Source: Myroides indicus
Lineage (GTDB): Bacteria > Bacteroidota > Bacteroidia > Flavobacteriales > Flavobacteriaceae
Assembly: GCF_004364575.1 (NCBI RefSeq)
Contig: NZ_SOAG01000002.1
Location: forward strand, 111,790 to 175,789
DNA length: 64,000 nucleotides
Reading direction: 5' to 3'
In this document: piece after piece, positions 8,429 to 19,000 of the stretch
How the letters are laid out: every line of letters begins with the position of its first letter
How positions within the stretch are numbered: the stretch's first letter is position 1
Translations under genes and position numbers: made by a program
The notes under the pieces: generated by a model
What the model saw: only the letters and a program-made list of their open reading frames with translations
Database searches by the model: none
What the model was told of the DNA's origin: nothing

Positions 8429-9709
8429 ATGTTGTATCAGAGAAGTAGCCAGCTTTTTGCAGAAGCTGAAAAGGTAATTCCCGGAGGAGTAAATTCGCCC
8501 GTACGAGCTTTTAAATCCGTAGGTGGAACTCCTATCTATGTAAAAGAGGCAAAAGGAGCTTATTTATACGATGAAGACGGCAATCGTCTGATTGATTATA
8601 TTAATTCGTGGGGTCCAATGATTTTAGGACATGCTTATCAGCCGGTAGTTGATGCTGTAGTCGAAAAAGCGAAATTAGGAACTTCTTTTGGAATGCCGAC
8701 GGAGATAGAAACGCAAATTGCAGCATTAGCGGTTTCTATGGTGCCGAATGTTGATAAAATCCGCTTTGTAAATTCGGGAACAGAAGCATGTATGAGTGCG
8801 GTTCGTCTGGCAAGAGGATTTACAAAAAGAGAAAAAATAATTAAATTTAAAGGGTGTTATCACGGACATTCAGATTCTTTTCTAATACAGGCAGGAAGCG
8901 GTGCAGTGACTTTTGGGTCGCCTAACAGTCCCGGAGTTACGCAAGGAACGGCAAAAGACACCTTGCTGGCAACCTACAACGATTTGGAAAATGTAAAAAT
9001 GATTTTAGAATCCAATCCAGGTGAAGTTGCGGCAATCATAATAGAACCGGTTGCGGGGAATATGGGTTGTATCCCTCCGCAAGAAGGATTTTTGCAAGGA
9101 TTGCGCAGTTTGTGTGATGAACATGGAACACTTTTGATTTTTGATGAGGTAATGACGGGATTTCGTTTGGCAAGGGGCGGAGCACAAGAACTTTTTGGTG
9201 TAAATGCAGATTTGGTTACATTTGGGAAAGTGATAGGTGGAGGACTTCCGGTTGGTGCCTTTGCAGGAAGAGCAGAAATCATGGATTATCTGGCACCTGT
9301 TGGTCCGGTTTATCAAGCGGGTACGTTGTCTGGGAATCCTTTGGCTATGGCAGCAGGTTTGACGATGTTACAGGAAATTGAAAGAGACAAGAATCTGTTT
9401 AAAAGACTTGACGAAAAAACGGCTTATCTTGAAAAAGGAATCCGGAAAGTGTTGGAAGAAAAGCAAGTTCCGTTTACAATTAACAAAATAGGATCAATGA
9501 TTTCAGTGTTTTTTGATATACGCGAAGTAGTAGATTTTGATACTGCCGGATACGGAAATAATGAAACTTTTAAGAAGTTTTTTCATGGATTACTTGCCAA
9601 CGGCGTGTACATTGCCCCTTCATCCTATGAAACGTGGTTTATAACTGATGCGCTTACATATGATGATCTGGATTTTACAATTGGAGCAGTAGATAAGGTT
9701 TTTTCTTAA
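8429..9709 (+). CDS. hemL: Glutamate-1-semialdehyde 2,1-aminomutase
   Basis: PLP-dependent enzyme that moves the amino group of glutamate-1-semialdehyde to make 5-aminolevulinate, the C5-pathway entry to haem. The 426-residue length is typical. It starts with the family signature [19 protein letters not shown]. It contains [17 protein letters not shown], the cofactor segment FDEVMTGFR and the PLP lysine in [14 protein letters not shown] (Lys267). Start is the ATG at 8429, 4 bases after the glucosaminidase stop. No other hem genes are in the window. A hairpin terminator follows the stop. Confidence 0.97.
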   Translation: MLYQRSSQLFAEAEKVIPGGVNSPVRAFKSVGGTPIYVKEAKGAYLYDEDGNRLIDYINSWGPMILGHAYQPVVDAVVEKAKLGTSFGMPTEIETQIAALAVSMVPNVDKIRFVNSGTEACMSAVRLARGFTKREKIIKFKGCYHGHSDSFLIQAGSGAVTFGSPNSPGVTQGTAKDTLLATYNDLENVKMILESNPGEVAAIIIEPVAGNMGCIPPQEGFLQGLRSLCDEHGTLLIFDEVMTGFRLARGGAQELFGVNADLVTFGKVIGGGLPVGAFAGRAEIMDYLAPVGPVYQAGTLSGNPLAMAAGLTMLQEIERDKNLFKRLDEKTAYLEKGIRKVLEEKQVPFTINKIGSMISVFFDIREVVDFDTAGYGNNETFKKFFHGLLANGVYIAPSSYETWFITDALTYDDLDFTIGAVDKVFS

Positions 9710-9730
9710 ACTAAAAATAAAAGGAGTAAT

Positions 9731-9770
9731 AAAGAAGAGGTTTTTTGCAAAAAAACCTCTTCTTTTACTT
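9731..9770. terminator. Terminator between hemL and rnhB (convergent)
   Basis: A 16-bp perfect stem (9731-9746 with 9750-9765) closes a 3-base loop, with core AAGAAGAGG/CCTCTTCTT and T-rich flanks on both strands. It sits 21 bases after the hemL stop and 54 bases from the end of rnhB on the other strand, so it can serve both genes. Confidence 0.85.
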
Positions 9771-9819
9771 AGCAGTTAATTTTCTATAATAGCCGTTGTA
9801 AGTGGTGGAATTATATTTT

Positions 9820-10419
9820 CTAAAGTTCCAAACCCAATTGACCCGGCAGTAATTTAAATTTTTTCCGATGATATTTGCAAGGACCGTATTTTGTGATGGC
9901 AATACGGTGTTCTTTTGTAGGATAACCTTTGTTTTTCTTCCAGTTATACATTGGAAATTCTTCGTGGATTTTATTCATGTAATCATCCCGATAAGTTTTT
10001 GCCAGTATGGAGGCAGCTGCCAGACTCAAATATTTCATATCGCCTTTTACGATACATTGATGAAGAATATCGGGAATTGGGGTAAACTTGTTTCCGTCTA
10101 CAATTAAAAATTCTGGTTGCGGATTTAGAGCTAAAACGGATTCCTGCATTCCTTGTATGGAAGCGTGTAAAATATTAATTTTTTCTATGGTGTCTTCGTA
10201 AATATGCGTGACTTTGTATGTAAGCGCTTTGTCTTCTATAAGCTCGCGAAGTTTGTACCGGAGTTGTGATGAAATTTTTTTGGAATCATTGATTTCCTCA
10301 TTTTCAAAATCATCTGGTAATATAACGGCAGCTGCCGTGACCGGACCGGCAATACATCCTCTTCCGGCTTCATCTGTTCCGGCTTCGAAATTATAATTGG
10401 AAAATTTTTTAGAGAGCAT
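9820..10419 (-). CDS. rnhB: Ribonuclease HII
   Basis: Endonuclease that cuts the RNA strand of RNA-DNA hybrids and single ribonucleotides misincorporated in DNA. The 199-residue length matches short RNase HII proteins. The N-terminal signature [14 protein letters not shown] holds the first two catalytic acids (Asp, Glu). IVDGNKF supplies the next Asp. The [13 protein letters not shown] segment carries the fourth and contains the conserved lysine-thr-tyr core. Start is the ATG at 10419, with a TATTTTTG -7 element 20 bases upstream. It is a single gene, convergent with hemL. Confidence 0.96.
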   Translation of the reverse strand: MLSKKFSNYNFEAGTDEAGRGCIAGPVTAAAVILPDDFENEEINDSKKISSQLRYKLRELIEDKALTYKVTHIYEDTIEKINILHASIQGMQESVLALNPQPEFLIVDGNKFTPIPDILHQCIVKGDMKYLSLAAASILAKTYRDDYMNKIHEEFPMYNWKKNKGYPTKEHRIAITKYGPCKYHRKKFKLLPGQLGLEL

Positions 10420-10438
10420 ATTTGTAATTTGTGTCGTA

Positions 10439-10446
10439 CAAAAATA
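10439..10446 (-). promoter_or_regulatory. Putative -7 element for rnhB
   Basis: TATTTTTG on the minus strand fits TAnnTTTG and lies 20 bases before the rnhB ATG. I see no clear TTG at the -33 distance. Confidence 0.4.
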
Positions 10447-10776
10447 AAATTGTTAAGACGGATTAAAAAATAATAATTTCAAAAATTAGATTTTCATGAT
10501 TAATTTTTTATGTTTCCTGCAAGTTAAATTTTTATTATCATTAAAAATACTTTCTTAAAGAATGGTATATTGATGTTAAACAAAAAGAGAGGCTGTATTA
10601 CTGTTATAAAATATTGGGATTTAAAAATTATGCTTCTACTAAGTAGTGTTCTTAAAATTTAATTATTTTTATTTTATTTTGCTTATTTAACTTTTTTTAT
10701 TCTTTATTTTTTTGATTTAGAAGTGTTTTCAATGTTAATAATTGCATATATGTAATTAATTTAAAGATTACTTTTT
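10447..10776. other. AT-rich intergenic region upstream of the first SusC gene
   Basis: About 330 very AT-rich bases between the divergent rnhB and SusC genes. I find no ORF, tRNA or strong hairpin. No sigma-factor/anti-sigma gene is present here, although many SusC/D loci carry one. Promoter elements lie at each end of the gap. Confidence 0.4.
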
Positions 10777-10784
10777 TAAGTTTG
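10777..10784 (+). promoter_or_regulatory. Putative -7 element and shared leader of SusC/D pair 1
   Basis: TAAGTTTG matches TAnnTTTG and lies 25 bases before the SusC start. Immediately after it the leader reads ACTAACTAATTCAAT (10788-10802), nearly the same as the leader of the second SusC gene (16052-16065). No clear -33 TTG is visible. Confidence 0.45.
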
Positions 10785-10809
10785 CGGACTAACTAATTCA
10801 ATTTAAATA

Positions 10810-13800
10810 ATGAGATCAAAGTTTAGATGGACTTTAGCACTTTTTTTGGTGTTATGGGTGCAAATTTCATTTGCCCAAGAAAAAAACCTGAAAGGGGTGG
10901 TTTCAGACGAAGACTTTCCGTTGCCGGGCGTAACAGTAGTTATTAAAGGTACGCAGATTGGAACACAGACAGATTTAGACGGAAATTATTCTATTAAGGT
11001 AAATCAGGGAGACATTGTTGTGTTTTCTTTTATCGGAATGCAGGATGTCCAATATACTGTAGGGGCTGCGAATGTCTATAATGTAAAAATGGCTTCAGAC
11101 GAGGCTATTTTAGATGAGGTTGTAGTAGTAGCTTACGGAACAGCTTCTAAAGAATCTATTACAGGAGCTATATCAATGATAAAATCGGATGATATAGCAA
11201 AAAGGCCAACTACCAATGCGATTGGTGCGCTTGAAGGGTCAGCGGCCGGTATTCAGGTAAACAACACTTCGGGACAACCGGGATCAGAACCTGAGGTTCG
11301 TATCAGAGGGTTTACTTCATTAAGACAAAAAGCTGTAAAAGGAATAGATGCCAATGCTCCCTTGTATGTTGTGGATGGCGTTCCGTATGCAGGAAATATT
11401 TCGGATATAAACCCTGCGGATATTGAAAGTATGTCTGTTTTAAAAGACGCTTCATCTTCTACTTTATACGGAAATAGGGCTTCTAATGGAGTAATTTTAA
11501 TTACTACCAAAAAGGGATCAAAAGGTACAGGGGCGTTTAATGTAGATATTAAACAAGGTTTGTATACCAGAGGTATTGAAGACTATGATCGCTTAGGTCC
11601 GGATGATTTTATGAATGTAATGTGGACCGGCTATCGAAACGGGTTGATGGGCGGTAAAGTTTCCTTAGAAGAGGCTAATATGCTTGCAAATACTACTCTA
11701 ATTAGCGAAATACTAAAAACCAACATTTACAATGTACCAAACGATCAGTTATTTGTAAATGGAAAATTAAATCCTAATGCGCAGATTTTGGATGGATATA
11801 GAGGTGATTTAGATTGGTATAAGCCTATTGAAAGAACAGGGTATTTCCAGGATATAAATCTGAGTGGACGCATAGTAAGTGATAAAGGAGGAGCTTTCTT
11901 TTCTACGGGCTTTCTAAATAATGAAGGGTATTTTAAAAACTCGGATTTTAAACGTTTTACAGGACGCGTTAATGCTGATTATCAGGTAAACGACTGGCTA
12001 AAAGTGGGGACAAATGTTTCAGGTTCTCATCAAGAATCAAATGGTTTGTCTGCGAGTAGAAATGAAGCGGCAAATTATTTTAATCCGTTTATGTATGCTC
12101 GTACTATTGCACCTATTTATCCGGTATATATGCATGATCCTGCTACTGGGGATTTTGTTTATGATGAAAACGGAGAGAAAATTTACGACAATGGCGAAAA
12201 GAGCCGAAATCAGTATGTTGGAAGACATGTGGTTTGGGAAAATGATTTAAACAGCACGCAAACGATCAGAAATACGTTGAGTGGACAGGTATTTGCCGAT
12301 ATTAAATTTTGGGATGACTTTACTTTCACTTTACGAGGAGATTTAAATGTTCGCAATTCCGAAAAAAGACAGTATGAAAATGCGATTATCGGAGACGGGT
12401 CAGGAAATAACGGACGCGTTAGAAGAGATATTTACAGATATAAGACTTATACAGCACAACAGTTGTTAAACTGGGAAAGAGATTTTGGAAAACACAATCT
12501 TCAGGCTTTAGTAGGACATGAAAACTACAGCACGGAATACAGTACGTTATTTGCGATGAAAGGAAATCAGAATTTTGCCGGATTGGGAGATATGATTAAT
12601 TTCAACGATATGTCAGATTTGTACGATTACACGGATATCTACAGAACAGAAGGTTATTTATCCAGACTAAAATATAACTATGACAATAAATATTTTGTAG
12701 AAGGTTCTTTCCGAAGAGATGGTTCTTCTAAATTCCATAAAGACAACAGATGGGGGAATTTCTGGTCTGTTGGAGGTAGCTGGATTGTTTCTAATGAAGA
12801 TTTTTTCAATTCCAATGTAATAGACAACTTAAAGTTAAGAGCTTCTTACGGAGAAGTAGGAAATGATCAGGGGGCGCAATGGTATGCGTATCAAGACCTG
12901 TATAGAATTGATAAAAATGACGGATCGGCTGCAATTTACAAATCTCAAAACGGAAATAAAGATTTGCAGTGGGAAACTTCTTCTTCTTTTGGGGCAGCTG
13001 TTGAAGCAAGTTTGTTTAACAGAGCCAATGTATCGGTAGAGTATTTTGATAAGCGCTCTCAAAACTTGTTGATGGATTTAAATCTGCCTTTGTCTAACGG
13101 GTCAACCTCTCCTTCTGTAGGAGGATCTTTGATTACGAGCAATGTTGGAAGTATATCTAATAGAGGAATAGAGGTGAGCTTTGATGTTGATATTATCCGC
13201 AATGACGATTGGAAATGGAATGTAGCTGCTAATGCAACTTGGATGAAAAACAAAATTGTAGAATTGCCGGAAGAAAATAGAGAAAATGGAATTTTGGACG
13301 GATTGTACAAAAGGGTAGAAGGAAAAAGTATTTATGAATTTTATTTATATCAATATGCAGGCGTAGATCAAATGACAGGAAATGCTTTGTACGAAATGAA
13401 TACAGAAAATTATCTGGCTCCGGGAAAAGGAACGGCTAATAATCCAACTCCTGAAGTGCCGGAAGAGTACTTTGTGGAAATAAACGGAAAGCAGTATACA
13501 ACTAATACAACTTACGCCAGAAAAGATTTTTCCGGGAGTCCGCTTCCAAAAGTAAACGGAAGTTTCTCTACAGCTTTATCGTATAAAAACTTTTCACTAT
13601 CGGGATTGTTTACCTATAGCATTGGCGGAAAAGTTTATGACTACAGTTATGCAGATCTAATGTCAGTAAGTGCTAACCCGAGTGCTATTCACAAGGATAT
13701 TCTAAATGCTTGGGAAGGCGTGCCGGAAGGTATGACAGAAGCTTCTTTTAACCGTATTGATCCTAATGGGATTCCTGTAGTAGATTTTACAAGAAATACT

Positions 13801-14064
13801 AATACTTCTGCAGGAAGCTCTACAAGATGGTTACAAGATGCATCTTATCTCGTTATTAAAAACATTACACTGAGCTATGAAATGCCTAGAGAAATGCTGG
13901 ATAAATTAGGTGTTGGAGCATTAAGGCTTAATTTAGGAGTAGAAAATCTGGCAACTTTTACTAAACTAAAAGGAATGAATCCGCAACAGGCATTTGACGG
14001 ACGTTTAGACCACGCTTATGTAACGCCAAGAACATTTACTTTTGGTATGAATTTAACTTTTTAA
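10810..14064 (+). CDS. SusC/RagA-type TonB-linked outer-membrane transporter (pair 1)
   Basis: A 1084-residue TonB-dependent barrel that imports oligomers across the outer membrane together with its SusD lipoprotein. A signal peptide (about 1-22, ending SFAQ) is followed by a carboxypeptidase-regulatory-like beta-sandwich (about 27-105, LPGVTVVIKGTQIGTQTDLDGNY), then a plug domain (about 110-240) with the SusC signatures SGQPGSEPEVRIRGF and INPADIESMSVLKDASSSTL. The remainder is a 22-strand-type barrel ending in Phe. The SusD gene follows after 17 bases. It shares clear sequence similarity with the SusC at 16074, especially in the first 230 residues. The substrate cannot be read from the sequence. 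Confidence 0.95.
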   Translation: MRSKFRWTLALFLVLWVQISFAQEKNLKGVVSDEDFPLPGVTVVIKGTQIGTQTDLDGNYSIKVNQGDIVVFSFIGMQDVQYTVGAANVYNVKMASDEAILDEVVVVAYGTASKESITGAISMIKSDDIAKRPTTNAIGALEGSAAGIQVNNTSGQPGSEPEVRIRGFTSLRQKAVKGIDANAPLYVVDGVPYAGNISDINPADIESMSVLKDASSSTLYGNRASNGVILITTKKGSKGTGAFNVDIKQGLYTRGIEDYDRLGPDDFMNVMWTGYRNGLMGGKVSLEEANMLANTTLISEILKTNIYNVPNDQLFVNGKLNPNAQILDGYRGDLDWYKPIERTGYFQDINLSGRIVSDKGGAFFSTGFLNNEGYFKNSDFKRFTGRVNADYQVNDWLKVGTNVSGSHQESNGLSASRNEAANYFNPFMYARTIAPIYPVYMHDPATGDFVYDENGEKIYDNGEKSRNQYVGRHVVWENDLNSTQTIRNTLSGQVFADIKFWDDFTFTLRGDLNVRNSEKRQYENAIIGDGSGNNGRVRRDIYRYKTYTAQQLLNWERDFGKHNLQALVGHENYSTEYSTLFAMKGNQNFAGLGDMINFNDMSDLYDYTDIYRTEGYLSRLKYNYDNKYFVEGSFRRDGSSKFHKDNRWGNFWSVGGSWIVSNEDFFNSNVIDNLKLRASYGEVGNDQGAQWYAYQDLYRIDKNDGSAAIYKSQNGNKDLQWETSSSFGAAVEASLFNRANVSVEYFDKRSQNLLMDLNLPLSNGSTSPSVGGSLITSNVGSISNRGIEVSFDVDIIRNDDWKWNVAANATWMKNKIVELPEENRENGILDGLYKRVEGKSIYEFYLYQYAGVDQMTGNALYEMNTENYLAPGKGTANNPTPEVPEEYFVEINGKQYTTNTTYARKDFSGSPLPKVNGSFSTALSYKNFSLSGLFTYSIGGKVYDYSYADLMSVSANPSAIHKDILNAWEGVPEGMTEASFNRIDPNGIPVVDFTRNTNTSAGSSTRWLQDASYLVIKNITLSYEMPREMLDKLGVGALRLNLGVENLATFTKLKGMNPQQAFDGRLDHAYVTPRTFTFGMNLTF

Positions 14065-14081
14065 TTTAAAATCTGATAGAC

Positions 14082-15626
14082 ATGAAAATTAGATTTATAA
14101 AACATATTGCTTTAGCTGCAGTTTTGGCTTTAGGAGCTTGTAGCAAAGATTATTTAGACACCTATCCAACAGATGAAACTTCTCCATCTACTGTTTTTGA
14201 AACGACCGAAGGAGTAGAGATGGCTGTTAACGGATTGGCGAAAATTATGGTTACCCAACATTTGGAAACTCAGGGTTTTAATGGAGAAGGTACTATAAAA
14301 ATGTACTATGGGGAATATCCGGGAAATAATTTTAGGGTAAACCTACCAGGATGGGGACCATTAATTAACGGAGAGTATTTTGAAAAATCAGATGTAATTT
14401 ACAATTACTATCCGTGGCATTACTATTATATGCTTATTAATAATGCCAATGTAATTATAGATAAAGTAGACGAGGCGGAAGGTCCGGCGGCAACCAAAGA
14501 ATATTTGAAGGCACAAGCGCTTGCATATCGAGCATATAGCTATACGATGTTATCGCAGATTTATGGTTACAGATGGGATGCCTCCGGCAATGGTTCTCAA
14601 AAGTGTTTAGTGCTGAGAACTTCGTCTGTCGAGGATCCTAATCAGCCGATGGTTTCATTAAATGAAATATATAAGCAAGTATATCAGGATTTGGATTTAT
14701 CTATCAGCTTATTTGAAAAAAGCGGATATAAGAGAAGTGCAAACCATCAGATTGATAAAAATGTAGCACAGGCTATTTATGCCAGAGCGGCAATTGTTAA
14801 GAAAGATTATGAAACTGCTGCTAAATACGCTGCTTTAGCAAGAGAAGGATATCCTTTGATGAATAACCAAGAATATAAAAATGGTTTTGCTAATCCAACA
14901 TCAGAATGGATTTGGGGGAGTTTTGGTGCTTCGGATGAGCAGCTGTATTTTTTCTCATATCAAGCTTACATTGCATATAATTCATCAGCTTCGTCGGTAC
15001 GAGTTTATCCTAAGCGCATGAGTAAAGAACTATACGAAACAATTCCGAATACCGATATCAGGAAAGAGTTATTCCTTAATCCGGAGGGATATGAAGGGCA
15101 ATATGTGTTAAATTCAGGAGAAACGGAATCAGGCTCCGAAATGGATAAGGCTGCGAGAGCTGCTTTTCCTGGCTTGCAGAGTAACGCTGTTGTTGCGGCA
15201 TATATGCAGTTTAAGATTAAAGCAAATGATATGCCGGGCGTTGGTCATTTGAATCATTTCCGATCATCAGAAATGTATTTAATAGAAGCTGAAGCTAAAC
15301 ACTTTTTAGGACAGGACGGAGAAGCTGCACAGTTGTTGGAAGAGTTAACACAAGGATCTGGTCGTGATACTGAGTATGTATGCAGTAAAACGGGAGACGA
15401 ACTGTTTAAAGAGATAGTTAAATACAGGGGTATAGAGCTTTGGGGTGAAGGATTTGACTGGTTTGATATGAAGAGATGGGGATTGCCTATTATCCGAAAA
15501 ACAGGTAAAGACGGAGGAAACTATCCGGAATTATTAGCAATTGATAAAACGCCAAATGCTAATAATAACTGGACTTGGGTAACTCCGGCGAAAGAATACG
15601 ATTTTAATAGCGCACTAAAAGAATAA
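14082..15626 (+). CDS. SusD/RagB-type substrate-binding lipoprotein (pair 1)
   Basis: A 514-residue surface lipoprotein that caps the SusC barrel and captures the nutrient. The signal peptide has lipobox GAC (Cys about residue 20), followed by SKDYLDTYPTDETSPSTVF, the usual SusD N-terminus. TPR-like helices (NNANVIIDKVDEAEG, YLKAQALAYRAYSYTMLSQIYG) and the C-terminal RagB/SusD region (RSSEMYLIEAEAKHFLGQ, RGIELWGEGFDWFDMKRWG) are clear. It starts 17 bases after the SusC stop and ends at a strong terminator, so pair 1 is a two-gene operon. Ligand unknown: no glycosidase or peptidase is nearby to hint at it. Confidence 0.94.
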   Translation: MKIRFIKHIALAAVLALGACSKDYLDTYPTDETSPSTVFETTEGVEMAVNGLAKIMVTQHLETQGFNGEGTIKMYYGEYPGNNFRVNLPGWGPLINGEYFEKSDVIYNYYPWHYYYMLINNANVIIDKVDEAEGPAATKEYLKAQALAYRAYSYTMLSQIYGYRWDASGNGSQKCLVLRTSSVEDPNQPMVSLNEIYKQVYQDLDLSISLFEKSGYKRSANHQIDKNVAQAIYARAAIVKKDYETAAKYAALAREGYPLMNNQEYKNGFANPTSEWIWGSFGASDEQLYFFSYQAYIAYNSSASSVRVYPKRMSKELYETIPNTDIRKELFLNPEGYEGQYVLNSGETESGSEMDKAARAAFPGLQSNAVVAAYMQFKIKANDMPGVGHLNHFRSSEMYLIEAEAKHFLGQDGEAAQLLEELTQGSGRDTEYVCSKTGDELFKEIVKYRGIELWGEGFDWFDMKRWGLPIIRKTGKDGGNYPELLAIDKTPNANNNWTWVTPAKEYDFNSALKE

Positions 15627-15645
15627 CTCTTATTGGGTTTAAAGT

Positions 15646-15692
15646 ATCAAAAAGCTGCAACAATTTAAATTGTTGCAGCTTTTTGATTTAAA
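15646..15692 (+). terminator. Terminator of SusC/D operon 1
   Basis: A 21-bp perfect inverted repeat (15646-15666 with 15667-15687) with core AAGCTGCAACAA, beginning 20 bases after the SusD stop. The downstream arm ends in a T-rich stretch. This separates the two SusC/D pairs into separate transcription units. Confidence 0.85.
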
Positions 15693-16039
15693 TACATTTA
15701 TTTAGAGGTGTTTAATTTAGTTAATAGGATAATAAATGTGTATTTCTGTATTTTAGTACATCAGACTGTAGATGTACTAAAAGAATTTCTGTTTAGAATA
15801 TAAATAGATAGCTGTGTATTCTTGGTTTTTAGCCGAATATTTCCTTGGTTTCATAGTTAAATATTTTGTTTTTAAATTGATTTAATATTTATTTTTTAGT
15901 ATTTATTATTAATTAAATATGTTTAATTAATAAAATAACTACAATATGTTTTGATATTACTTTAAAAATATAGTTATTATTTATTATTTTAATACGAAAA
16001 AATAAATTAACAAATATTAAAATAATAATAAAAATTTGT
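15693..16039. other. AT-rich intergenic region between the two SusC/D operons
   Basis: About 350 bases, extremely AT-rich toward the right. I see no ORF, no RNA gene and no enzyme remnant between the pairs. A short repeat of TACATC/AGATGTAC type occurs around 15759-15776 but is too short to interpret. Confidence 0.4.
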
Positions 16040-16047
16040 TAGATTTG
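16040..16047 (+). promoter_or_regulatory. Putative -7 element and shared leader of SusC/D pair 2
   Basis: TAGATTTG matches TAnnTTTG and lies 26 bases before the second SusC start. It is followed by ACTAACTAATCAAT (16052-16065), the same leader motif and nearly the same spacing as in pair 1. Confidence 0.45.
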
Positions 16048-16073
16048 TTATACTAACTAATCAATATTTTATA

Positions 16074-19000
16074 ATGAAGTCAAAGTTTAATTGGATTTTT
16101 ACGTGCCTTTTTGCCCTTTGTATACAAGTGGCAATAGCACAAGAAAAAACTCTAAGCGGAGTAGTATCTGAAGATGGTATGCCGCTTCCGGGAGTAACCG
16201 TTGTGATTCAGGGAACACAGGAAGGAACACAAACGGATTTAGATGGTAAGTATTCCATTAGAGTAAATACCGGCGACGTCGTTGTTTTCTCTTTTATTGG
16301 AATGAATGATGTGAGACACACTGTGGGTGCGTCTACTACGTACAATGCGAATATGACTGTAGAGGATAATTTCCTTGATGAAGTAATCGTTGTAGGGTAT
16401 GGTACAGCTACTAAAGAGTCTTTTACTGGATCAGCTACACAGGTAGCTGCAAAAGAAATTGAAAAGAAAAACGTTTCTAATGCGGTTCAAGCTCTTGCGG
16501 GAGAAGCGGCTGGGGTAAGAATTATTACAGAAACAGGTCAACCGGGTTCTGAACCTAAGGTTCGTATTCGTGGGTTTGGTTCTGTTAATGGAAACAGAAG
16601 CCCTCTATATATTGTGGATGGCACTCCGTTTTTTGGTAATGTAAGCTCGATTAATCCTGCAGACATCGAAAGCATGTCTGTGTTAAAAGATGCGACAGCA
16701 ACGGCTATTTATGGTTCTAGAGGAGCTAATGGAGTAGTAATTATTAATACTAAAACAGGAAAAGGACAGGAATCATTTATTGAAGTAGATGCAAAAACCG
16801 GAATAAACTGGAGAAATCTTCCTCGATATAATGTAATTACATCTCCTGAAGAATATATAGAATATTCTTGGGAAGCGATGAGAAATTATGGAAAGTTTGG
16901 ATATGAATTAAATGATAATGAATCAATAGATTTCGCAAATGAATTGTTATTTGATGGAGATTATGGGATAGCTTCAAAATATAATATGTGGAAAGTAGCT
17001 GATGGAGCAGAATTAATCGATCCTGCTACTGGGAAGGTTCGTCCTGGAGTACAAAGATTATACAATCCTGAAAACTGGGAGGATTATGCTTTTCAATCTT
17101 CCAGACGTATTGAAGCAAACCTAAAGATGGGAGGTTCTTCTGAAAAAACATCTTATTTCACTTCTTTAGGGTATTTAAAAGATGAGGGTTATTCTATTAA
17201 TTCTGATTATGAACGTGTGAGTGCCCGTTTAAACTTACAACATAAACCCAAAGATTGGTTGGAAGCGAAAATGAATATTGGTTATTCGCATTCTCAAAGT
17301 AACAATGCAGGTCAGTCCGAAGATTCAGGAAGTGTTTTCTGGTTTGTTGACAATATACCTTCTATCTATCCTTTATTTAGTAGAGATGCAAAAGGTAATA
17401 AAATTCCAGAATCGCACTATGGGGGTTATGAATACGATTATGGAGAAGATAGAGGGTTTGGTGCATTAACAAATTCAATTGCGGATGCACATTACGGTAA
17501 AGATAGGAGAACAAGAGATGAAATTAATGTGAACGCATCTTTTACAGTGGATATTTATGATGGATTGACTTTTGAAACTACTATAGGTGGACAGTATTAT
17601 AACAATACAAGAGATATTTTAAATCATAGATATTTCGGTTCTGCTGAATCTATGGGAGGGTCTATTGATAAAATTAAAACCGAACTGTTTACATATAACT
17701 GGCTAAAAATGTTACGTTACAAAAAGTCTTTTGGAGCTCATGGTTTAGAAGTTTTGGCAGCACATGAAAACAACTATTATGAAGGAAGGTATAATAGTGC
17801 AAGTAAATATGATTTAGCAAATCCAAGCGGAACTGAATTGAATAATGGAGGGTTGACATCTCCTTCCTACGGATGGTTGGATCAAAGTTCAATAGAGAGT
17901 TATTTTGGACAAGTGAACTATGATTATGAAGGTAAATATTTCTTGTCTGGATCAGTGAGACGTGATGGGGCTTCTAAGTTTAAGAGAGATAAATGGGGGA
18001 CATTTTATTCTATAGGAGGAGCTTGGGTAATGTCTAAAGAAGATTTTATGATGGATCAAAATGTATTTTCACATTTAAAATTGAAAGCCAGTTATGGTAC
18101 AACAGGAGATCAAACTCCGTTTGTTACTATAGGAGGAGTGTTACAGGAAGCTTATCATCCGGGCGAAATTTTATGGGAAGTTTCTAATTACAATGGAAAA
18201 CTGGCAATCTATGAGGATAAAGTAGGGAATGCTGATTTAACATGGGAAAAATCAAAAATGTTTCAGACTGGAATAGAGTTTAGTTTGGGTAGATTCTTAG
18301 ATATTTCAGTTGATTATTATTTAAAAAACACAGATGATTTAATTTTTGATCGTAGAGTTGGACCTTCGGCTGGATATGCTTTAATGACTGTAAATGATGG
18401 AGGATTGCGCAATCAGGGGATCGAATTTGATGTAACAGCTCATTTGTTAAAAACGAAAGATGCTTATATTGATTTGTCTTTAAATGGAGAAACACTTAAA
18501 AATAAATTAACAAAAATGCCGATTGATCCAACTACAGGGCAGCAAAAACCATTGGATGTTTCAGGAATGTTTGGTAGAGCAGTAGGCTATTCAATTGGAG
18601 ATTTCTATATGAGAGAATGGGCAGGAGTTGATTCAAAAACAGGAGAGGGATTGTGGTATGTTTATACTTATCAAGACGAAAATAATAAAACACAAACGGT
18701 GGCATCTTTGCATGATTTTTTAGCAGCGAATCCAGGTATGGAAGGAAAGCTGACAAAGGAAACAACAAATAACTATGCTGTGGCATCTCAATCTTTTGTA
18801 GGGAAGTCCGCTATTCCTAAATTAAGAGGAGGAATTAATTTAAGTGCAGGGTATAAAGGATGGGAATTGAGTGTTCAAATGCTGTATAGTTTAGGAGGAT
18901 ATGCTTACGATGGTACCTACGCAGCTCTGATGGGTAATGGTACGATTGGTGGAAATAATTGGCATAAAGATATGGCTGGTAGATGGCAAAAACCGGGAGA

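Noticed and set aside
8974..9316. Two overlapping minus-strand frames inside hemL
   Set aside because: Both are antisense to a full-length, well-conserved hemL gene.
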